Assembly: GCA_951799445.1 (NCBI GenBank)
Contig: OX637287.1
Span: forward strand, 682,001 to 746,000
Source: Pseudisothecium myosuroides
Lineage: Eukaryota; Streptophyta; Bryopsida; Hypnales; Lembophyllaceae
Direction: 5' to 3'
DNA length: 64,000 bases
Numbering within the stretch: the stretch's first letter is position 1; the number at the start of each line of letters is the position of its first letter. Positions 33,700-47,033 of this stretch are shown here, in pieces. Below the pieces are notes generated by a model, which saw nothing but the letters and a program-made list of their open reading frames with translations, did not search any database and had not been told where the DNA came from. A program made the translations under genes and the position numbers.

Positions 33700-36318
33700 T
33701 ATATGGGACCCTAACCTATTTGCTTTTCAAGTGATGGACACCTATGATGATTTTGGTCAATTTTTGACCAAATGACCCCAAGTGAAAAGGGAGCAGCCCA
33801 TTTCATATCACCAAAATAAGCACTTTATACCACGCACTCATTTAGTACTTGCCCATGTAGCTTAGGGCAACAAATTTTACCAAATTGGGCCCTAAAAATG
33901 AATTATAGCAACTATCAATCCCACAAACACCCAAATTCAACATGCATAGAGTCAAATGAATTTGCACTACAAATTAAGTTCCAAGATGTAATCTTATGTC
34001 CAATTTTTCCACCTTTAAGGCATTGGATTTTTCACCTTTAAGGCATCCCAATGGACTTTAATTGAGCCATGACCAACAATTTCCAGCATACTGTCATATT
34101 CAAAAATTTCCTAAAAATCGCAATAGGCCCTAATTGAGCCATGACCAAAAATTTCAGCACAATCCCGAATAACCCCAAATCACATACAATCAACATGCAT
34201 TTGACTTTAGAAGTTAACATTTTTCATAACTCCATTGTTCTACTACAAAGTATTGAGCACATTCTAGTAAGGCATTTAATTTATGCTTCACTTCCACCCA
34301 TGATTCATGAGCATTCACGATATTGCATGAGGTTCACTTGCATGTATTTGGCCCCATCTAATACTAATATTTCTATTCCATACATAATTGACTCATACTT
34401 GGTGGAAAAAAGCCAATTGTTGTATTGGTGTTTAGTAATTACATCACTTTCTAAATGCCCTAGCCATGTGGAATCTTAAACAACACCGCAATTCCTAACA
34501 ATTGGGTGCATCCTCTAGGTTTATAATTCCAAAAGATGAGGGGGGAGGAGAACATGAACTGCCACTATCATGGTAGCAAATCACCTCTTAGTAGAACGAC
34601 CTCCCCATCTTTGTCCTTGTTTTTATTTCTTTGAGCCTTAGCTTCTTGGAAAGTTAACTTGACAATCTACATCCTCTCCAAATTTCAACTTGTTGCGCCT
34701 CATCATTCTCCCGCTATTGATCACCAAAGTTGGTAGTCCAAGTAAAGCTTCAAACCCCAAAATTCTAGCTCATCTCCTTCCTCCAAACCCTAATTTCTTC
34801 CTACAATCATGAAATTTGTGAAGAACCTACTCAACAAATTTGTTATTCTCCTAATCTAACTTGTCTCCTTGATTCTTGTAACAATTTTTGCTTCATTCTT
34901 TACAACAATTCTCAAGAGCTCCCAAAAATACATCATGCACATAAAATTGAGAGAAAGAAACAAGATTTTCTAACCCTAACCTATGTTCATCATTTTAAAT
35001 AACCCTTTTTTGTTCATCTTTCACCACCAATCTTAAGAGCTCTCAAAAATACATCATGCATACAAAATTGAGAGAGAGGGGGATTCAAATTGTAATTTTG
35101 CATATATCAAACTCCCTAATGGAATATTTTCTAAGACTAATTTGATTCCCACCTTAATTTACTATTATTCCTCTAATTTAGTATAAAATTTGCCAAATTA
35201 CTGCAATCCACGCTAATTTGGCGTAAATTGTACTAATTTGGTGTAAAACCTCCTAAACTATTGTAAAACCTTTTAAATTATTATAAAACCTCTACTTTAA
35301 TATTTCCATCACTAATTTAGTGTTCTAATGATAGTTTTAATTTTACTAACTTCTTTTGAGTTTTTTCCTCTTTATTATATTTGGTGGTTTTCAATTATTC
35401 CTAATTTTATTTTTTGTTTATAGTCTTTTGTTTTTAATTCACTTTTGTATTTTTGTATTCCATATTTTTTTGGTTCTTAATTTAATTCAGGTTTCATTTT
35501 CTACTTGTAAACCTTTTATATTAATATACTTTGTGGTATTTGTATTTTTGTGTTTCTTACTTGGTAGTATTTTGGTTTTTATTCTATCAAAATTTTATTG
35601 TTTGTCTAATTTGGTTACTTTATAAAATCTTGCTTAAAATGTTTTTAGTTTAATTTCCCTATTTTTTTCCCTAAAACCTTCTTTTTGTTTTTACCTAATT
35701 GCATTTTCTAGATTTTTGCTCTAACCTCCTAAAGTTTCCATCAATATCTAATGAAAAATTATAAAACCATAATTGATGAAAATTCATTAAATTAGAAAAA
35801 ATACTATTTTTATTTTAATAATATAATAAAAAAATATGTTTATTATAATATTAATCAATATACTTTAATAGATGAGAAAAATTATTTTTTAATATTTAAA
35901 AAAAAAATTGAAAATTTTGAAAATTTATATTTAATAAAATGAAATTTTAAATAGTCAAATTTTAGTTATTAAATGGTCTAATAAAGCATATTATAAATTA
36001 TTGGTATATTTTATAAAAAAATTATATCTAGTTGCAAATTTGGTCACACAAGTGCTAGCACAAGTTGTTTTTTCTTTATGTACATGTATAAGTTTTGTCA
36101 ACATGTATAGTACATCTACGTGGATGAATGAAAGTAATTAAATCCCCCTCACTGTTCAATAGTACATTTGTAATATTAAATTCAATTGTGTGAAGTACTA
36201 ACAAAGAAATGGTTGAAAAAGAGGAGCGTCAAATTTACTAAACCACATTGTTACATAACAATACCAAGAAGCAGAGGTGAATATACTGAGAACATAGTGG
36301 GACTCTTTCTTGGTGGTG
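33700..36318. other. Gene-free AT-rich DNA with a 110-bp direct repeat
   Basis: A diverged direct repeat containing AAAAATACATCATGCA and AAAATTGAGAGA occurs near 34,918-34,960 and again near 35,040-35,080. Otherwise very AT-rich, with long T-rich runs around 35.3-35.7 kb that give spurious hydrophobic frames. No gene seen. Confidence 0.45.
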
Positions 36319-36404
36319 CCCTCTAATTCTTATAGATTTTAAAAGGCTAACGGGGCTTTTTTTTTATTCAATTAGCCTTTTAAAAATCTATAAGGATTAG
36401 AGGG
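36319..36404. repeat. Hairpin MITE-like inverted repeat (32-bp arms)
   Basis: Left arm 36,319-36,350 (starts CCCTCTAATTCTTATAG) and right arm 36,372-36,404 (ends AAGGATTAGAGGG) are near-perfect reverse complements around a 21-nt T-rich loop. Confidence 0.75.
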
Positions 36405-37568
36405 TTTAGTTTTCTTGATTATAATTTTTTGTACTTGCCAAAAGTGATGCATTTTTGGAATTCACATTTCAAAATAAATTTTTACAAGAATATGTGGTGG
36501 CAAACGTCATTGCAAAAAATTGTAGTATACTGTCAAATTTCTGTATATCCTTGCATTGCAAATGAATTTGAATTTGTTTCATGTCATTTTTATCATGTGA
36601 AAATTGTTGAAGAGAGTCCTAACAAGTTTTTTTAGTATGAATTTTTTTTAATTCAAGGTTCATAATCCTAGTGAGAAAATGTTCTACAAATGGTAGTCAA
36701 AGTCATTTAAAATTTTGAGGCAAGGTCCAAAAACTTTTTCTTTTACTTTGAATGAGGAAATCATTTAATTTTTATAGTCAAACTTAAGTGCAAGATCCTA
36801 TAATTTTAAATCAATTTGAATCATTTTTTAATTTTTTTGGACTAACACAATGAAAATGGTAAATTTGAGTGATTTTTGAGGGAAAAGTGGTCTTAAATTT
36901 TAAACGGTTTAACTTTTAAATTTTTTTTAGATTGAAGTAGAGACCCATTGAGGAAACTTCATTTCATGAACTGAAGTCAAATTCAGAACAATTAATTTAA
37001 ATCTTTTATGGTTAAATTTTTTTATTAAGAGCAAAATATATAGAAGTTGAAAAACTTACTATCAGTATAGAGATAACAAATTAAGAAAAAAAAATTTAGA
37101 ACATTAGACTCTAAGCTACCTTTTATGGAGTATGTTTGAACGGATATGTTTGGACCTACATTGTACAAGTTATGGGATTTTGAGTTATTTTATGGATCTT
37201 TTGTTGAATTCTTTGTCATATCCCTTTTGCTTTTGTTTCATACTTTAATTGTCTTTTTTCTCATGTTAATATCTTTTATATTACATTAATTTTTACTTTA
37301 TATTATCTTTTATTTTGTTATAATATTATAAATCTTGGTAGTATATAAAGAAATGTCTATACATGTTAAGCAAGGCACTTTGTTTTAATTTGTAGCGTTC
37401 CGACTCACAATAGAAAAGATATTGAATTTTGAAGTTTTTAAAAATTAAAAAAAATTAAAAAATTATTTTTAGTTTTAACTGGACTATGGTAACTACTTTT
37501 ATTTAGAATTAATCCTGATTGTTCAAGAACGAGAATTGGAGACAAAGCTAAGTTATTGGTATCCCAAA

Positions 37569-38249
37569 ATGCCAAAATCCGACACCTTCTGCTGTGGCAT
37601 TTGCTGCTAAAGTTGGATCTTCTTCCTGTTTTGGACGTTCTTCTCCATCGTAGGCGCCATCCACTACTCCAAGTGGTCTCCAAAGTTCGACCTTAGCGAC
37701 CTTCACCTCCGTAGCTTCAACGTCACCCCTTCCGGTGAGCTTTCCTATGACATGGACATCCTCATCACAACTCGTCACTTTAGCTCCCTCCACCACATTG
37801 AACAATTCTCGTACGAGATTTGCACTTCTCACATGGGCACGCACATTGGCTCCAGCAGCATTCCCGGGTTCCACCCGATTCACAACAAGACGATGACGAT
37901 GACCTCCACGCAATTGGTGCAGGGGGTTCAACTAGGAACTGCAATGGGGAAGGAGATTCTCCAAGGCTTAAATAAGACTGGAAGAGTGGGGATGCGATTT
38001 TACATTGAAGGACAAATTTATACGCCGTTGTTCTTGGCCATGAAGAAACGAGGAGGGTGGACATGTGATGTGATTGTGAGCCCAGGGGAGGAGTTTGGGA
38101 AACAAATCTATGATCGGATGTGTTGCAAGGAGTTTCGGTGTCTGAAATATTCCTATAGTGGGAAACATTCCTATTGCTCCGAGCAAGCTCCGAATTGTTG
38201 TTTGTTGCCACCGTCGAGCTTAAATTCGACCATTAGTATTTGCGGGTGA
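37569..38249 (+). pseudogene. NDR1/HIN1-like (LEA2 superfamily) single-exon gene with premature stop
   Basis: NHL proteins are small membrane-anchored proteins with an extracellular LEA2 domain, many linked to stress and defence. The frame from ATG 37,569 gives a Cys-rich start (MPKSDTFCCGICC), then TAA at 37,608-37,610, and continues in the same frame to TGA at 38,247. Directly after the stop is a strong membrane segment (SWIFFLFWTFFSIVGAIHY), then WSPKFDLSDLHLRSFNVTPS and an LEA2-like beta-rich region ending in a Cys-rich tail. 226 codons agrees with the family's usual 200-260. Base composition is richer in GC than the surroundings, as in a real gene. The only defect seen is the one stop; translation from the internal ATG at 37,734 (MDILITT) would lose the anchor. 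Family assignment is moderate. Confidence 0.6.
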
Positions 38250-38659
38250 TTGCAAGTGGTTGTGGAACTAAATGATCCAAGCTGTCTACAATGACTATAT
38301 TTCAACCAGTATCCAAGAGTTTTTTTAGTTTTACTGGCTATTTTCTTTCATTTTCCAAATTGAACTGTGTTTTCAATTATGAAGTCTGATTATTTTCTCA
38401 ATTTTTAAATTCAAAATAGAAATTTTGTAGATTTTTTCACCGTTTTTTTGTTGATGTTATCAAATTGCAACCAGCTTTTTTCCCAATCCCACCAGCTAAC
38501 TTTGAACTAGCCGCCGGTTCTTCAAACATTGCTTTCAACATCACATTTGTCTACCATGGTAATAAACCCTAGGGGATGGGAATCTTTGGGCAGGCTAGAT
38601 GGATGTTATGTAAATGACCCTTTTATACATGTTGGAAGTTTATAATGGAATCCTATTTG

Positions 38660-39930
38660 CAAGCTTGTTTATACCTTAAATTAGGTTGTTTGTTTGTTTG
38701 TTTTGTTTGTTTGATACGGTGAGATCTAAGAAATCATGAGTCTCCAGGCCACGTTATTAAAAACCTTTCTATTTGCATCAAAAACACAACCTCTCACACC
38801 GCAATAAAGTAGGGGTGTACGAACTTTATTTTGTGGCGTTCAAACTCAAGACTGAAAAGACTTTGAATTTTGAAATTTTTATGAATTAGAAAATTAGAAA
38901 TTACTTTCATTACTTTCATTTTATATTATACTAAGGCAATGACATAAGGCACACTAGTCCATACCTTAAGTTAGGTTGCTTGTTTTGTTTTGTTTGTTAC
39001 TTGAGATCTCCTAGACCGTACGTCCTCTGGCCACGTTCTTGGTATCGTCGGAAAGCCCTCAACGTGGAGTGGGTACGGACTTTGGACCTATGGTGTGAAA
39101 ATTATTGAATTTCAAAGTTTTTATGAATTCAAAAATTAGAAAATTACCTTTACTTTTATTTTTTACATTGTAGCAATGACACATGGCACACTAGTCTATA
39201 CCTTAAATTAGGTTGTCTGTTTGTTTTGTTTGGTAAGTTGAGATCTAAGAAACTAAGAGGTGGACTGGGGGCGTTTTTGGTACCAATGGAAGCTCTAAGC
39301 CAAAAGGAGTGCACAAACTTTGTTTTGTGGCGTTTGGACCTACAGTGTGAAAGTTATTGAATTTTAAAGTTTTCAAAATTGATTTAAATTATCTTTTAAT
39401 TTGTAAAAACATAACTTTTACATTGCATATCCAAATGTATGCCCTTGCACTCCGTCATTTATGGATCTTTTTATTTGTGCCAATTTTGTAGCATTTGGAC
39501 CAACGGTGTGAAAGATATGGATTTTCTTGATCAAAAAATTGAATTAAATTATCTTTTATTTTGGAAAAAACATAAATTGATATTGCATGTCCAAACACCA
39601 TAAAACAAATCCCTCAAATTATTCCTTTGTGCATAAAGCTTTCTATTCATATTAAGAATGCAATCTCTCACACTAAAGTGTAAAGGCTATTAAATTATTT
39701 TAATTTTAATTTTTTGTTGTTGTAGCAATGGTGCAAGGCACACTAGTGCATACATTAAATTAGGATGATTTTTTAATTTGTTACAATGAGAATTCTTGAA
39801 CCGTGCATCCCTTGGTTGCAATTATGGTATCATTAGAAAGCAAGGAGGGCTTACAGACTTTGTTTTGTGATGCTTTAGATATACAATCTGAAAGTTATGG
39901 ATTTTTGAATAGGGCACAGGGCTATACTTG
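38660..39930. repeat. Satellite-like tandem array, unit about 240-290 bp
   Basis: The landmark ATACCTTAAATTAGGTTG (with variants) recurs at about 38,669, 38,963, 39,199 and 39,752. Each is followed by a TTTGTTTG run, GAGATCT.., GGAAAGC..., a TTTGGACCTA..GTGTGAAA-like block and CAATGACA.A.GGCACACTAG. About four to five units, one degenerate. Similar single units occur at 10,090-10,260, 21,700-21,880 and 37,130-37,200. Confidence 0.75.
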
Positions 39931-42900
39931 TATGAATAAAAACTTTGATTTTTTATTTGTCTAAGATGAAATCACAAGTCTTCCTATGTGTAAATATATT
40001 AAAAAAAAAAATTATTTGTAAAGATTTGAAATTATTATGAACTTTTGGATAGAGGTTGAAGAAAATTCATATTGAACACAAAATATGCTTTTATTAAGAA
40101 TAAGTAAATTTTACTACAAGTTTAAGTTATGGTACACTACATCATGGTATAAACCAAGTTTTTGTGTCATCTTATAATTAAAAAGCTTGTAGACCATGGT
40201 TGTAAATCTAAAGTTCATATGGTCATAAAATTATTGAATTTTAGAAATTTTTCAAAATTTCAAATTGATTTAGAAAATAGACTTGATTACATTCATTTTT
40301 TTGTAGGTTCACTCAAAATCAAAAGCTTTTAATCCCTTAGAACCCTTGGTAGGAAGGCAAATGTAGCTTTTGAGCTTGTTAAGCAAAATGACTTGTGGCA
40401 TGTGAAGAATTTAAACATCCTATGTTCATTTTTGCATTTTCCTTCCATTCCTAAATGAACTCATTCAGACCCCTTGCACAATAATCATGAAGAATTGAAT
40501 GACCACACTAATCATATCATTGTTGTTACGTACCTCCCACAATCCGTAACTTCAAATAACAATGGAAGCAAAATAAAGACACAAATATACTTATTAAGAA
40601 AAACGTTTTACAAGAGCTCAAACCACCCAACCATAGAAAGAAAGCAATCTCCAAAGAGAAGACTATTAGTCCTTCAGATAGACTAGGTCTTTTTTTCTAT
40701 CTTTAGCTTTCTATCCTTGGTTCTATCTAGAACCATCTACTAAAGTAATAGTCTTAGTCATACGTAGAAATATTCTAAGTATCCATTCCTATCTCATCCA
40801 ATCTTAATTTTCTACTTGAAGTTGTCTAACTCCAAGTTCTAGCACACTTGTCATCCAAGTAGAGTTGTCTAACTCCACTTCACAGATCCATCATTTGGAG
40901 ATGTCTATCTAATGTACTTGTCATCCAACTAGAGTTGCCTAATTCCAATGCATAAATCCATCATCGGGAGATATCTATCTCCAATCAATTTCTACTTATC
41001 CACTAATTCACGAATTGGTTATCCATCAATGCATTCATCCATCCTTGGTCATCATGACCAATCATCATTTATTTATCCCTAATCATGACAAAAGTCATGA
41101 CACAGTCATCATCAAATCTTTCATAAATCAATGCATTCATCCATCCCTGGTCATGACACAGTCATCATCAATTCTTTCATCTATCAATGCATTCATCCAT
41201 CAGAGATTGTGACAAGGGTCATGACAATTGTAGAATAGACAAAACTAAAACTTTCAACATACGGTAGTGACATGAATTTCATCATTTTATTGGGTCACAA
41301 AGTAAGGTCTTGAAAACACTCATAATCCCTCTTAAAATCCACTTAATGAATTTTGACTCTCTTCTGGGTTAAAGATAAAATTCCAATCAAGAGCATGGAA
41401 TACAAATTGCCCAAATACACCAAAAATGGTTTTTTTGGAAATTTGTTTTTAAAGCATCTTTTTACGTAGAAAGTTATAAATAATTTAATGAGAAAATTTT
41501 CAACACCATTCAAGCACCTTCTTTTCAAGAAATTTCCTTCAAAAAATTAAATGGAAAAATATACAATCTTCCATCAATATTATTCAAAATTCATTGGAAA
41601 GCTACAAAAATGGCATTGACAGAGTTCTTGGGTTAAGCAAATAGAGATGACTAAAGAACATGTGTTCTTAGCTACATTGTTCACCCGACATTCTAGACAA
41701 ATGGAATAATAAATTTATGACAATTGTTTAAAATTATATTGGAAAAAAGATCATTCATTTTCAAAATGAATCATCCATATTATTTGGTAGGCTCAAATCA
41801 AATCTAGTATTGTCTTCCCTAACCATCTTTATATCTTGGTGGTAAATAAATTTGAATACCAATCTTCAATACTACTTGAGAATTGACTAATGTCATTGGT
41901 TTGCATCTTCTTAAAAATATTTATTTATTTATTTATACTAATGTAGTATAGATCATTGAAACAAAGTTGTATAAATTCTCTTAAAACGAAACTTGTGAAA
42001 ATGTACTTTGCTTCAAAAGTTATGTTTTTAGTTTAAAAAGTGTCCATTCTAAAGTGATTTCAAGAATGAAATATTTACATAAATATGAAAAATTCACGCA
42101 ATTTAGATTCTAAATTTCAAATGCATGGCAAAAAGTTCATGCAAACATCAAAATTCTTTAGTTCTTGTGAAGAATTTGTAAATTGGGCTTAAGAATTTAT
42201 TAATTAATAAATCTTAATTTATAGTATTTTAATTTTTGGCTTATATAGTATACAACTAAGTATATAGATATGATCTATAACTTTTAATTAAGAAATGGAA
42301 ATTTTTTGAACTAAAAAAGGTCAAATATAAAATATTCTATTAAAAACCTTATTATCTCTAATTCTAATACAAAAAATATCTCAAATGTGTACTAAATTTG
42401 TGCAAGTGAAAATTTCTAACACTTTATTTTATTTTATTTATTTAGTCAATTCTTATATAAGACATTTTAAAGATAAATTCTATATGTGTTTGTTTATGTT
42501 TGTGTCTATATCTTTCTCTTAAAGGATATAGAATGTGGGCACCTTTTTTTTTTCTTTATTAACCAAATTGCAATTGTCATGGCACCTTTTCACATAGATT
42601 AACCAATTTCACAATCATGCATGTAACAATATTTAAATCTAAATTTGAAATCTTTTGGAATGAAAATATCCAATGCTAAGAATACAATATAGTAATATTA
42701 TTCAATAATAATTGTATGGTGTCTTTGAGTTTCATGAAGAAAAAACTAATTTATCCAGTAGTATAGTGCAAACAATTGTTGAGGAAGACCATTGCAACTT
42801 ATATCTCTTGCGCTATTTCCAACCAATAAGTGTTTTAGTGATATTTAGTGTTAGATATTTTGTAGAATTAATGTATTTAAGAGATGAAAGTTTGGTTTTA

Positions 42901-45420
42901 ATAATTTTGGTTAATTCTAAAGAAAAAAACCTAGCAAAGTAATTGCAAGAAAGACCTGTACTGTTTTTGCGTCACATTTACAATGATGGCATTGTTTTTT
43001 GCTAGAACCCCGGATGAACTTGAAATTTTTATTGGAGATGACTAACTTGATTTTAATCATATACCTTATTTTTTAGAAATTGAAAAAAAATCATTTTATA
43101 TTTAGTCAATTTTTCTAATTTGTTACACTTGGAGGTTTAGGGTTTTTTAGAATTGGGGGGTACCCAAAATTAATGATCAAGAACTGAAATTTTTGTGGTC
43201 TATTTCCATAGTAGGGGGACATGTGTCTACTAAGGTTTTTATGGCCTCCATGTTCAAGCAAATAGGGCTCCCTTGTACGCACTTCTAAACATTGAAGATG
43301 GTTTTGACTTCAATTTTTTTGGTGAAATTTGATCACCATCAAGTCCCCACAAATTTCCAATTTTTAGTTTTTTGTTCATGATTTCTATTTATTATTAATT
43401 TATACCTTGTTGTATCTATTTTCTGTAATAAACTAATTTTTTTTTCAAATAGTATTGTTTCAATACTTGCAAGTAGTTATAGTACCGGCAAAAGTATTTT
43501 TAGACGTTGATTTTTCAAATCAATAGCTGAGATTGTTTTGTTTCATAGAACTCCTAATACTTAGCGTAGAAACTACAATACTTGGCAAAATGCTACAAAA
43601 ACAATAGGTCTTTGTTGCAACCACCTCATACTCAATTTTCAATTGATTCTAATAGAAATTTCAAATTTAGAATATTGTAGATAGTGCTATGACAATTCCA
43701 TAATGGTATTACAAGTCTAATCACAAGTGTGGGTGAGAAAAAATACAAAGATCTAAAGTATTAAATGAAATCTTTGTGTTTAAACTTCATCCATTCATAA
43801 CTACTTCCATTTTTATCTATTTTTTGAGTTTTTTTACAGTTATAAGAATTGTATTCCCAAATAAAGAAGATTAGAAATTGAACCCTAAGTCTTTAGAATT
43901 TTTGTATATGGTTAATTTTGTATCTATCTATTCTTTGAATCTTAATACAATTCCTATCCAAAGCTTGCGATTTCTAGTTCTTGAATTTTGATTGCATAGA
44001 GCAAGTCATACAAAACCTTAAAAGCTATGAAATTCTTTAATGAGATATTCTTAGCATGAACTAGGGGAGTTTAAAGTTTTGGATGGAATTTGATCTCTAA
44101 AATTGCATCCAAGGGATTTAGCTAGGTACTTCCGGTTTGGGGTATTTTTTGAGGTTTTGAATATTTTAAGACTTAATTTTATTTGAGAAGGGGGTTCCAT
44201 CCTAATTTCCTGCTAAGTTTCATTTTTCATCCAAATTTTATCCAACTAACGGTCAATACTTCATCTTATTCTATCTTCTTCGTTTTTTACTTGTTTTGAG
44301 ATTCATTTGTGATATGGTGTTGGAAATCCATTCATCTTAGCCATAAATTTCTCAATATGCATACAAGTTAAGATTGCAAGTTGATTCCTAAACTATACAA
44401 GGTAAATACCATGTAAACTATACAAGGTGTAATTCTAAGTGAATAGTTTTGGGTTCTAGAGTTTAAACTTCAAATACCTAGTTTAGACCATAGCATTTCC
44501 AAATGGCTTAGCACTTGCTAATTAGACCTTTCTAACATGAACTAGAGACCTCTAAAGTTTTGGATGATTTCTAATCACTAAAATTTCATCTAAGGTTTTC
44601 TCATGGATTTTTTTTTAGTTTTTTTGGTTGTTTTTTTTAGTTTTAGGTGTCTTATAATTAATTCTATCTAAGGATTGAAATTCTTCCTAGTTTTGCTCTA
44701 AATCTTAGTTTTCGTCCAGAACTTTGTCTATTTAACATCCAAACTTCATCCTACTCTATCTTTTTCAATTTTGACTTGTTTTCAAAGCCTTTTATGTTTC
44801 TAGAAACCTATCTATGTGGATTATCTATGTGAAATTAAATCTTAAGGTTGTATCCAAGTTAACTCTAGAGCCTAATTCTATTGCCTAACCTTCTAGTTGA
44901 ATAGTGATTTTGGATAGAATTAAAAATAACCAACAAAAGAGCAAGTTTAATATGTATTTACTTTGTTTGTGATAACTACCACATTGTCATCCTCCCTTTG
45001 TTCTATCACCAATATTGCATGTTCTTGGGTCCATTCCCATTTTTCTATATTTTGTGCATTGCTTAATTGGTAATTTTTACAAATATACAGACAAAGAAAT
45101 ATACATAGTTTAAATAAAAAAATTCACCAAAATAAAGTTTTGGTTTTTGAAACTAAAATTTAGTCCACTTGATTGGAATTGTGTAAGAATTGAATGTTAA
45201 TTATGCAAAAACAAAAAACCACCAATTGTATTCTATATTAGAATGGATGATAAAGGTCGTCCCTAGTTGTAGCAATGGCATCAAAAGAAGGTGTAACTAA
45301 AGAAATATTGCGAAAGAAACATGGCAACAAACTCCATCAGACCCTAATTTGGGTGCACCAAGGAGTTTCACCCTATATTTCTCTCAAACTCCAGCTCCTA
45401 ATCTTAAACATGGGGATTGC
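39780..45420. repeat. Large dispersed repeat block, copy 2
   Basis: Direct-orientation paralogue of 10,080-15,370. It retains single TTAA sites at 44,842 and 45,063 where copy 1 has insertions, and an uninterrupted TGATAACTA at 44,970. It carries its own extra segments at about 40.45-41.27 kb and 41.9-43.9 kb. The second of these includes an inverted relative of 8,160-8,400. Non-coding. Confidence 0.75.
40835..41206. repeat. Two adjacent short tandem arrays
   Basis: About 40,848-40,985: two units with ACTTGTCATCCAA.TAGAGTTG, a TAA.TCCA... block and ATCCATCATTTGGAGATGTC-like endings (period about 75 bp). About 41,027-41,206: three units with ATCAATGCATTCATCCATC and GTCATGACACAGTCATCATC (period about 60-100 bp). 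They lie in the part of copy 2 that copy 1 lacks. Confidence 0.65.
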
Positions 45421-45429
45421 TATTTTGCG

Positions 45430-45880
45430 TGCGCAGAGCGGTGAGCATAGGGTCGTGAGCGTAGAGCGCAAAAAGTTGTACTTTTTTCTGCTAAAAGTTA
45501 AAGTTAAGTAGAGACAAAAGATAAAAGTAAAAGTAAAAGTAAATGTGAAAATAAGAATAATAGTGTAGTATTAGGGCCCTATAACCGTGGAAATTGCTGT
45601 GATAATGGAAACTATAGTAACCTAGTGATGTAGCAAGAGGTGCTTAAATTATAAATAGAGTAGTCATCAATTTGGGTAGATTATTATGTACCCTATGGCC
45701 ATGGGTCGTAAAGGCTTATAAAAGCAGAAATTTTTACGTATGGATAAGATCACAATACAAGTATAGATCATTTTATCATCATTCTTGTAAAAGTGAAAAT
45801 ATTATGTCCTTCAACTGTCCGAGTAATAAAGTGCTGCTGCGAAATAGAATTTCAGGGTAGGGTGTGTGTTCATGAATGCG
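45430..45880 (+). other. Possible LTR or promoter fragment
   Basis: This non-repeat-block stretch has TATAAATAGAG at 45,651, TTATAAAAGC at 45,716 and an AATAAA at 45,825, the combination expected in an LTR. I could not find matching ends or a second copy, so it is only suggestive. Confidence 0.25.
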
Positions 45881-46130
45881 GACTTAGTTGAGTCGCTTCT
45901 AACTATATGGTATTTCAACTTCCAATTTTTTAAATATGTTTAAGTCTTTGCAACTTGTAAAGATTATCTTCTGTGGAATTTGAATTATAAACATTTTGGG
46001 AATATTGATCTTCATGTCCATGTGGGGAGTATGGGTGCATGAGGGAATATGCACGAATGTGATGATAGTGACCAAGGGCTAAAGGACCCAGGTAAAATAA
46101 TGAGATTAGAATAAACAGAGCTAAGGTTAA

Positions 46131-47029
46131 CCCCTAAAGGCCCGTTTGTCCCGTTGGGAGACAATTTGGGTCCGTGTAGGTTCCTGTGACCTCAATTTGT
46201 AGGGAAATTTTTTGGGATTTTTTGAGGTTCTGCGGTTCCGCAAGAGCTTTGTGGATATATAATTTTTATTTCAATTGGTGCCCGGGAGAAAAAGTTATGC
46301 CAAAAATAGAGTTCGGCAGGCAACATACAAAAGTCACAAAAAGTCAAAATAAATTTCGTAAATATTTTTTCCCAAATCTATGTCTTTTTGTCTACATTTG
46401 AAGCTTTGATTCATTCTATTTGGACTAATAATGAAAAAGTTATGGACAATCTTAGTTTTTCGGGCAATCTAAGCATCTTCTTGAAAAAATAACTTTTAGG
46501 ATTCATTTTTGAATGCAAATTTTCAGAAAAAAATTGTTAGACAAGGTTGAATTTGCTTTCTAGAACAATCTCACTGTTGGAATTATGGTATTTCAATTTT
46601 GTCTTAGAGCTATTATCGATTTAGTTATTCCTTCAATCTTGAACCTACTTCTACTTAATAATTTTTTAATGAGTAAAAATTTAGTGTTTTTTTCTTGAAT
46701 TTTTTTTCCTAAATTCTCAACTGAAGTATTCAACATATAAACTTAGAAAATCATTGAAGATACAATACAAAAAATTTAAGTTAAATAGGTTCAAAGCCCA
46801 AAAATCTAGTCAAGCAAGGTGCGAAAAAACTTGTTTTCTTCACTTTGAATGCAAATATCTTGCAATCTATTTGGTCAAAGTTTCTGAAATTTCTTGCATA
46901 CATTCTCATACTAGTCTAGTATAAGATTCTACGGTTATATATGAAAAAAAACAGTTTTTATAGTTTTTTGCTCTTTGCAATAGAAGTGGCAGTTTTGAGT
47001 GTGTTTTCATGGAGAAAAGGCCTCGGGGC
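46131..47029 (-). mobile_element. TTAA-type element, family R1, inverted copy
   Basis: Bounded by TTAA at 46,127-46,130 and 47,030-47,033. Starts CCCCTAAAGGCCCG and ends AGGCCTCGGGGC. The interior is the inverse of 29,691-30,600, with matching blocks such as CTAATAATGAAAAAGTTATG and GGTGCCCGGGAGAAAAAG. 899 bp, no coding sequence. Confidence 0.75.
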
Positions 47030-47033
47030 TTAA

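Noticed and set aside
35356..35625. Hydrophobic 89-codon frame suggesting a membrane protein
   Set aside because: It arises from a T-rich low-complexity stretch; no start context, conservation cue or splice partner.
40835..41206. Regularly spaced repeats as a CRISPR-like array
   Set aside because: Repeat units vary in length and sequence, spacers are not unique, and the genome is eukaryotic; these are ordinary tandem repeats.
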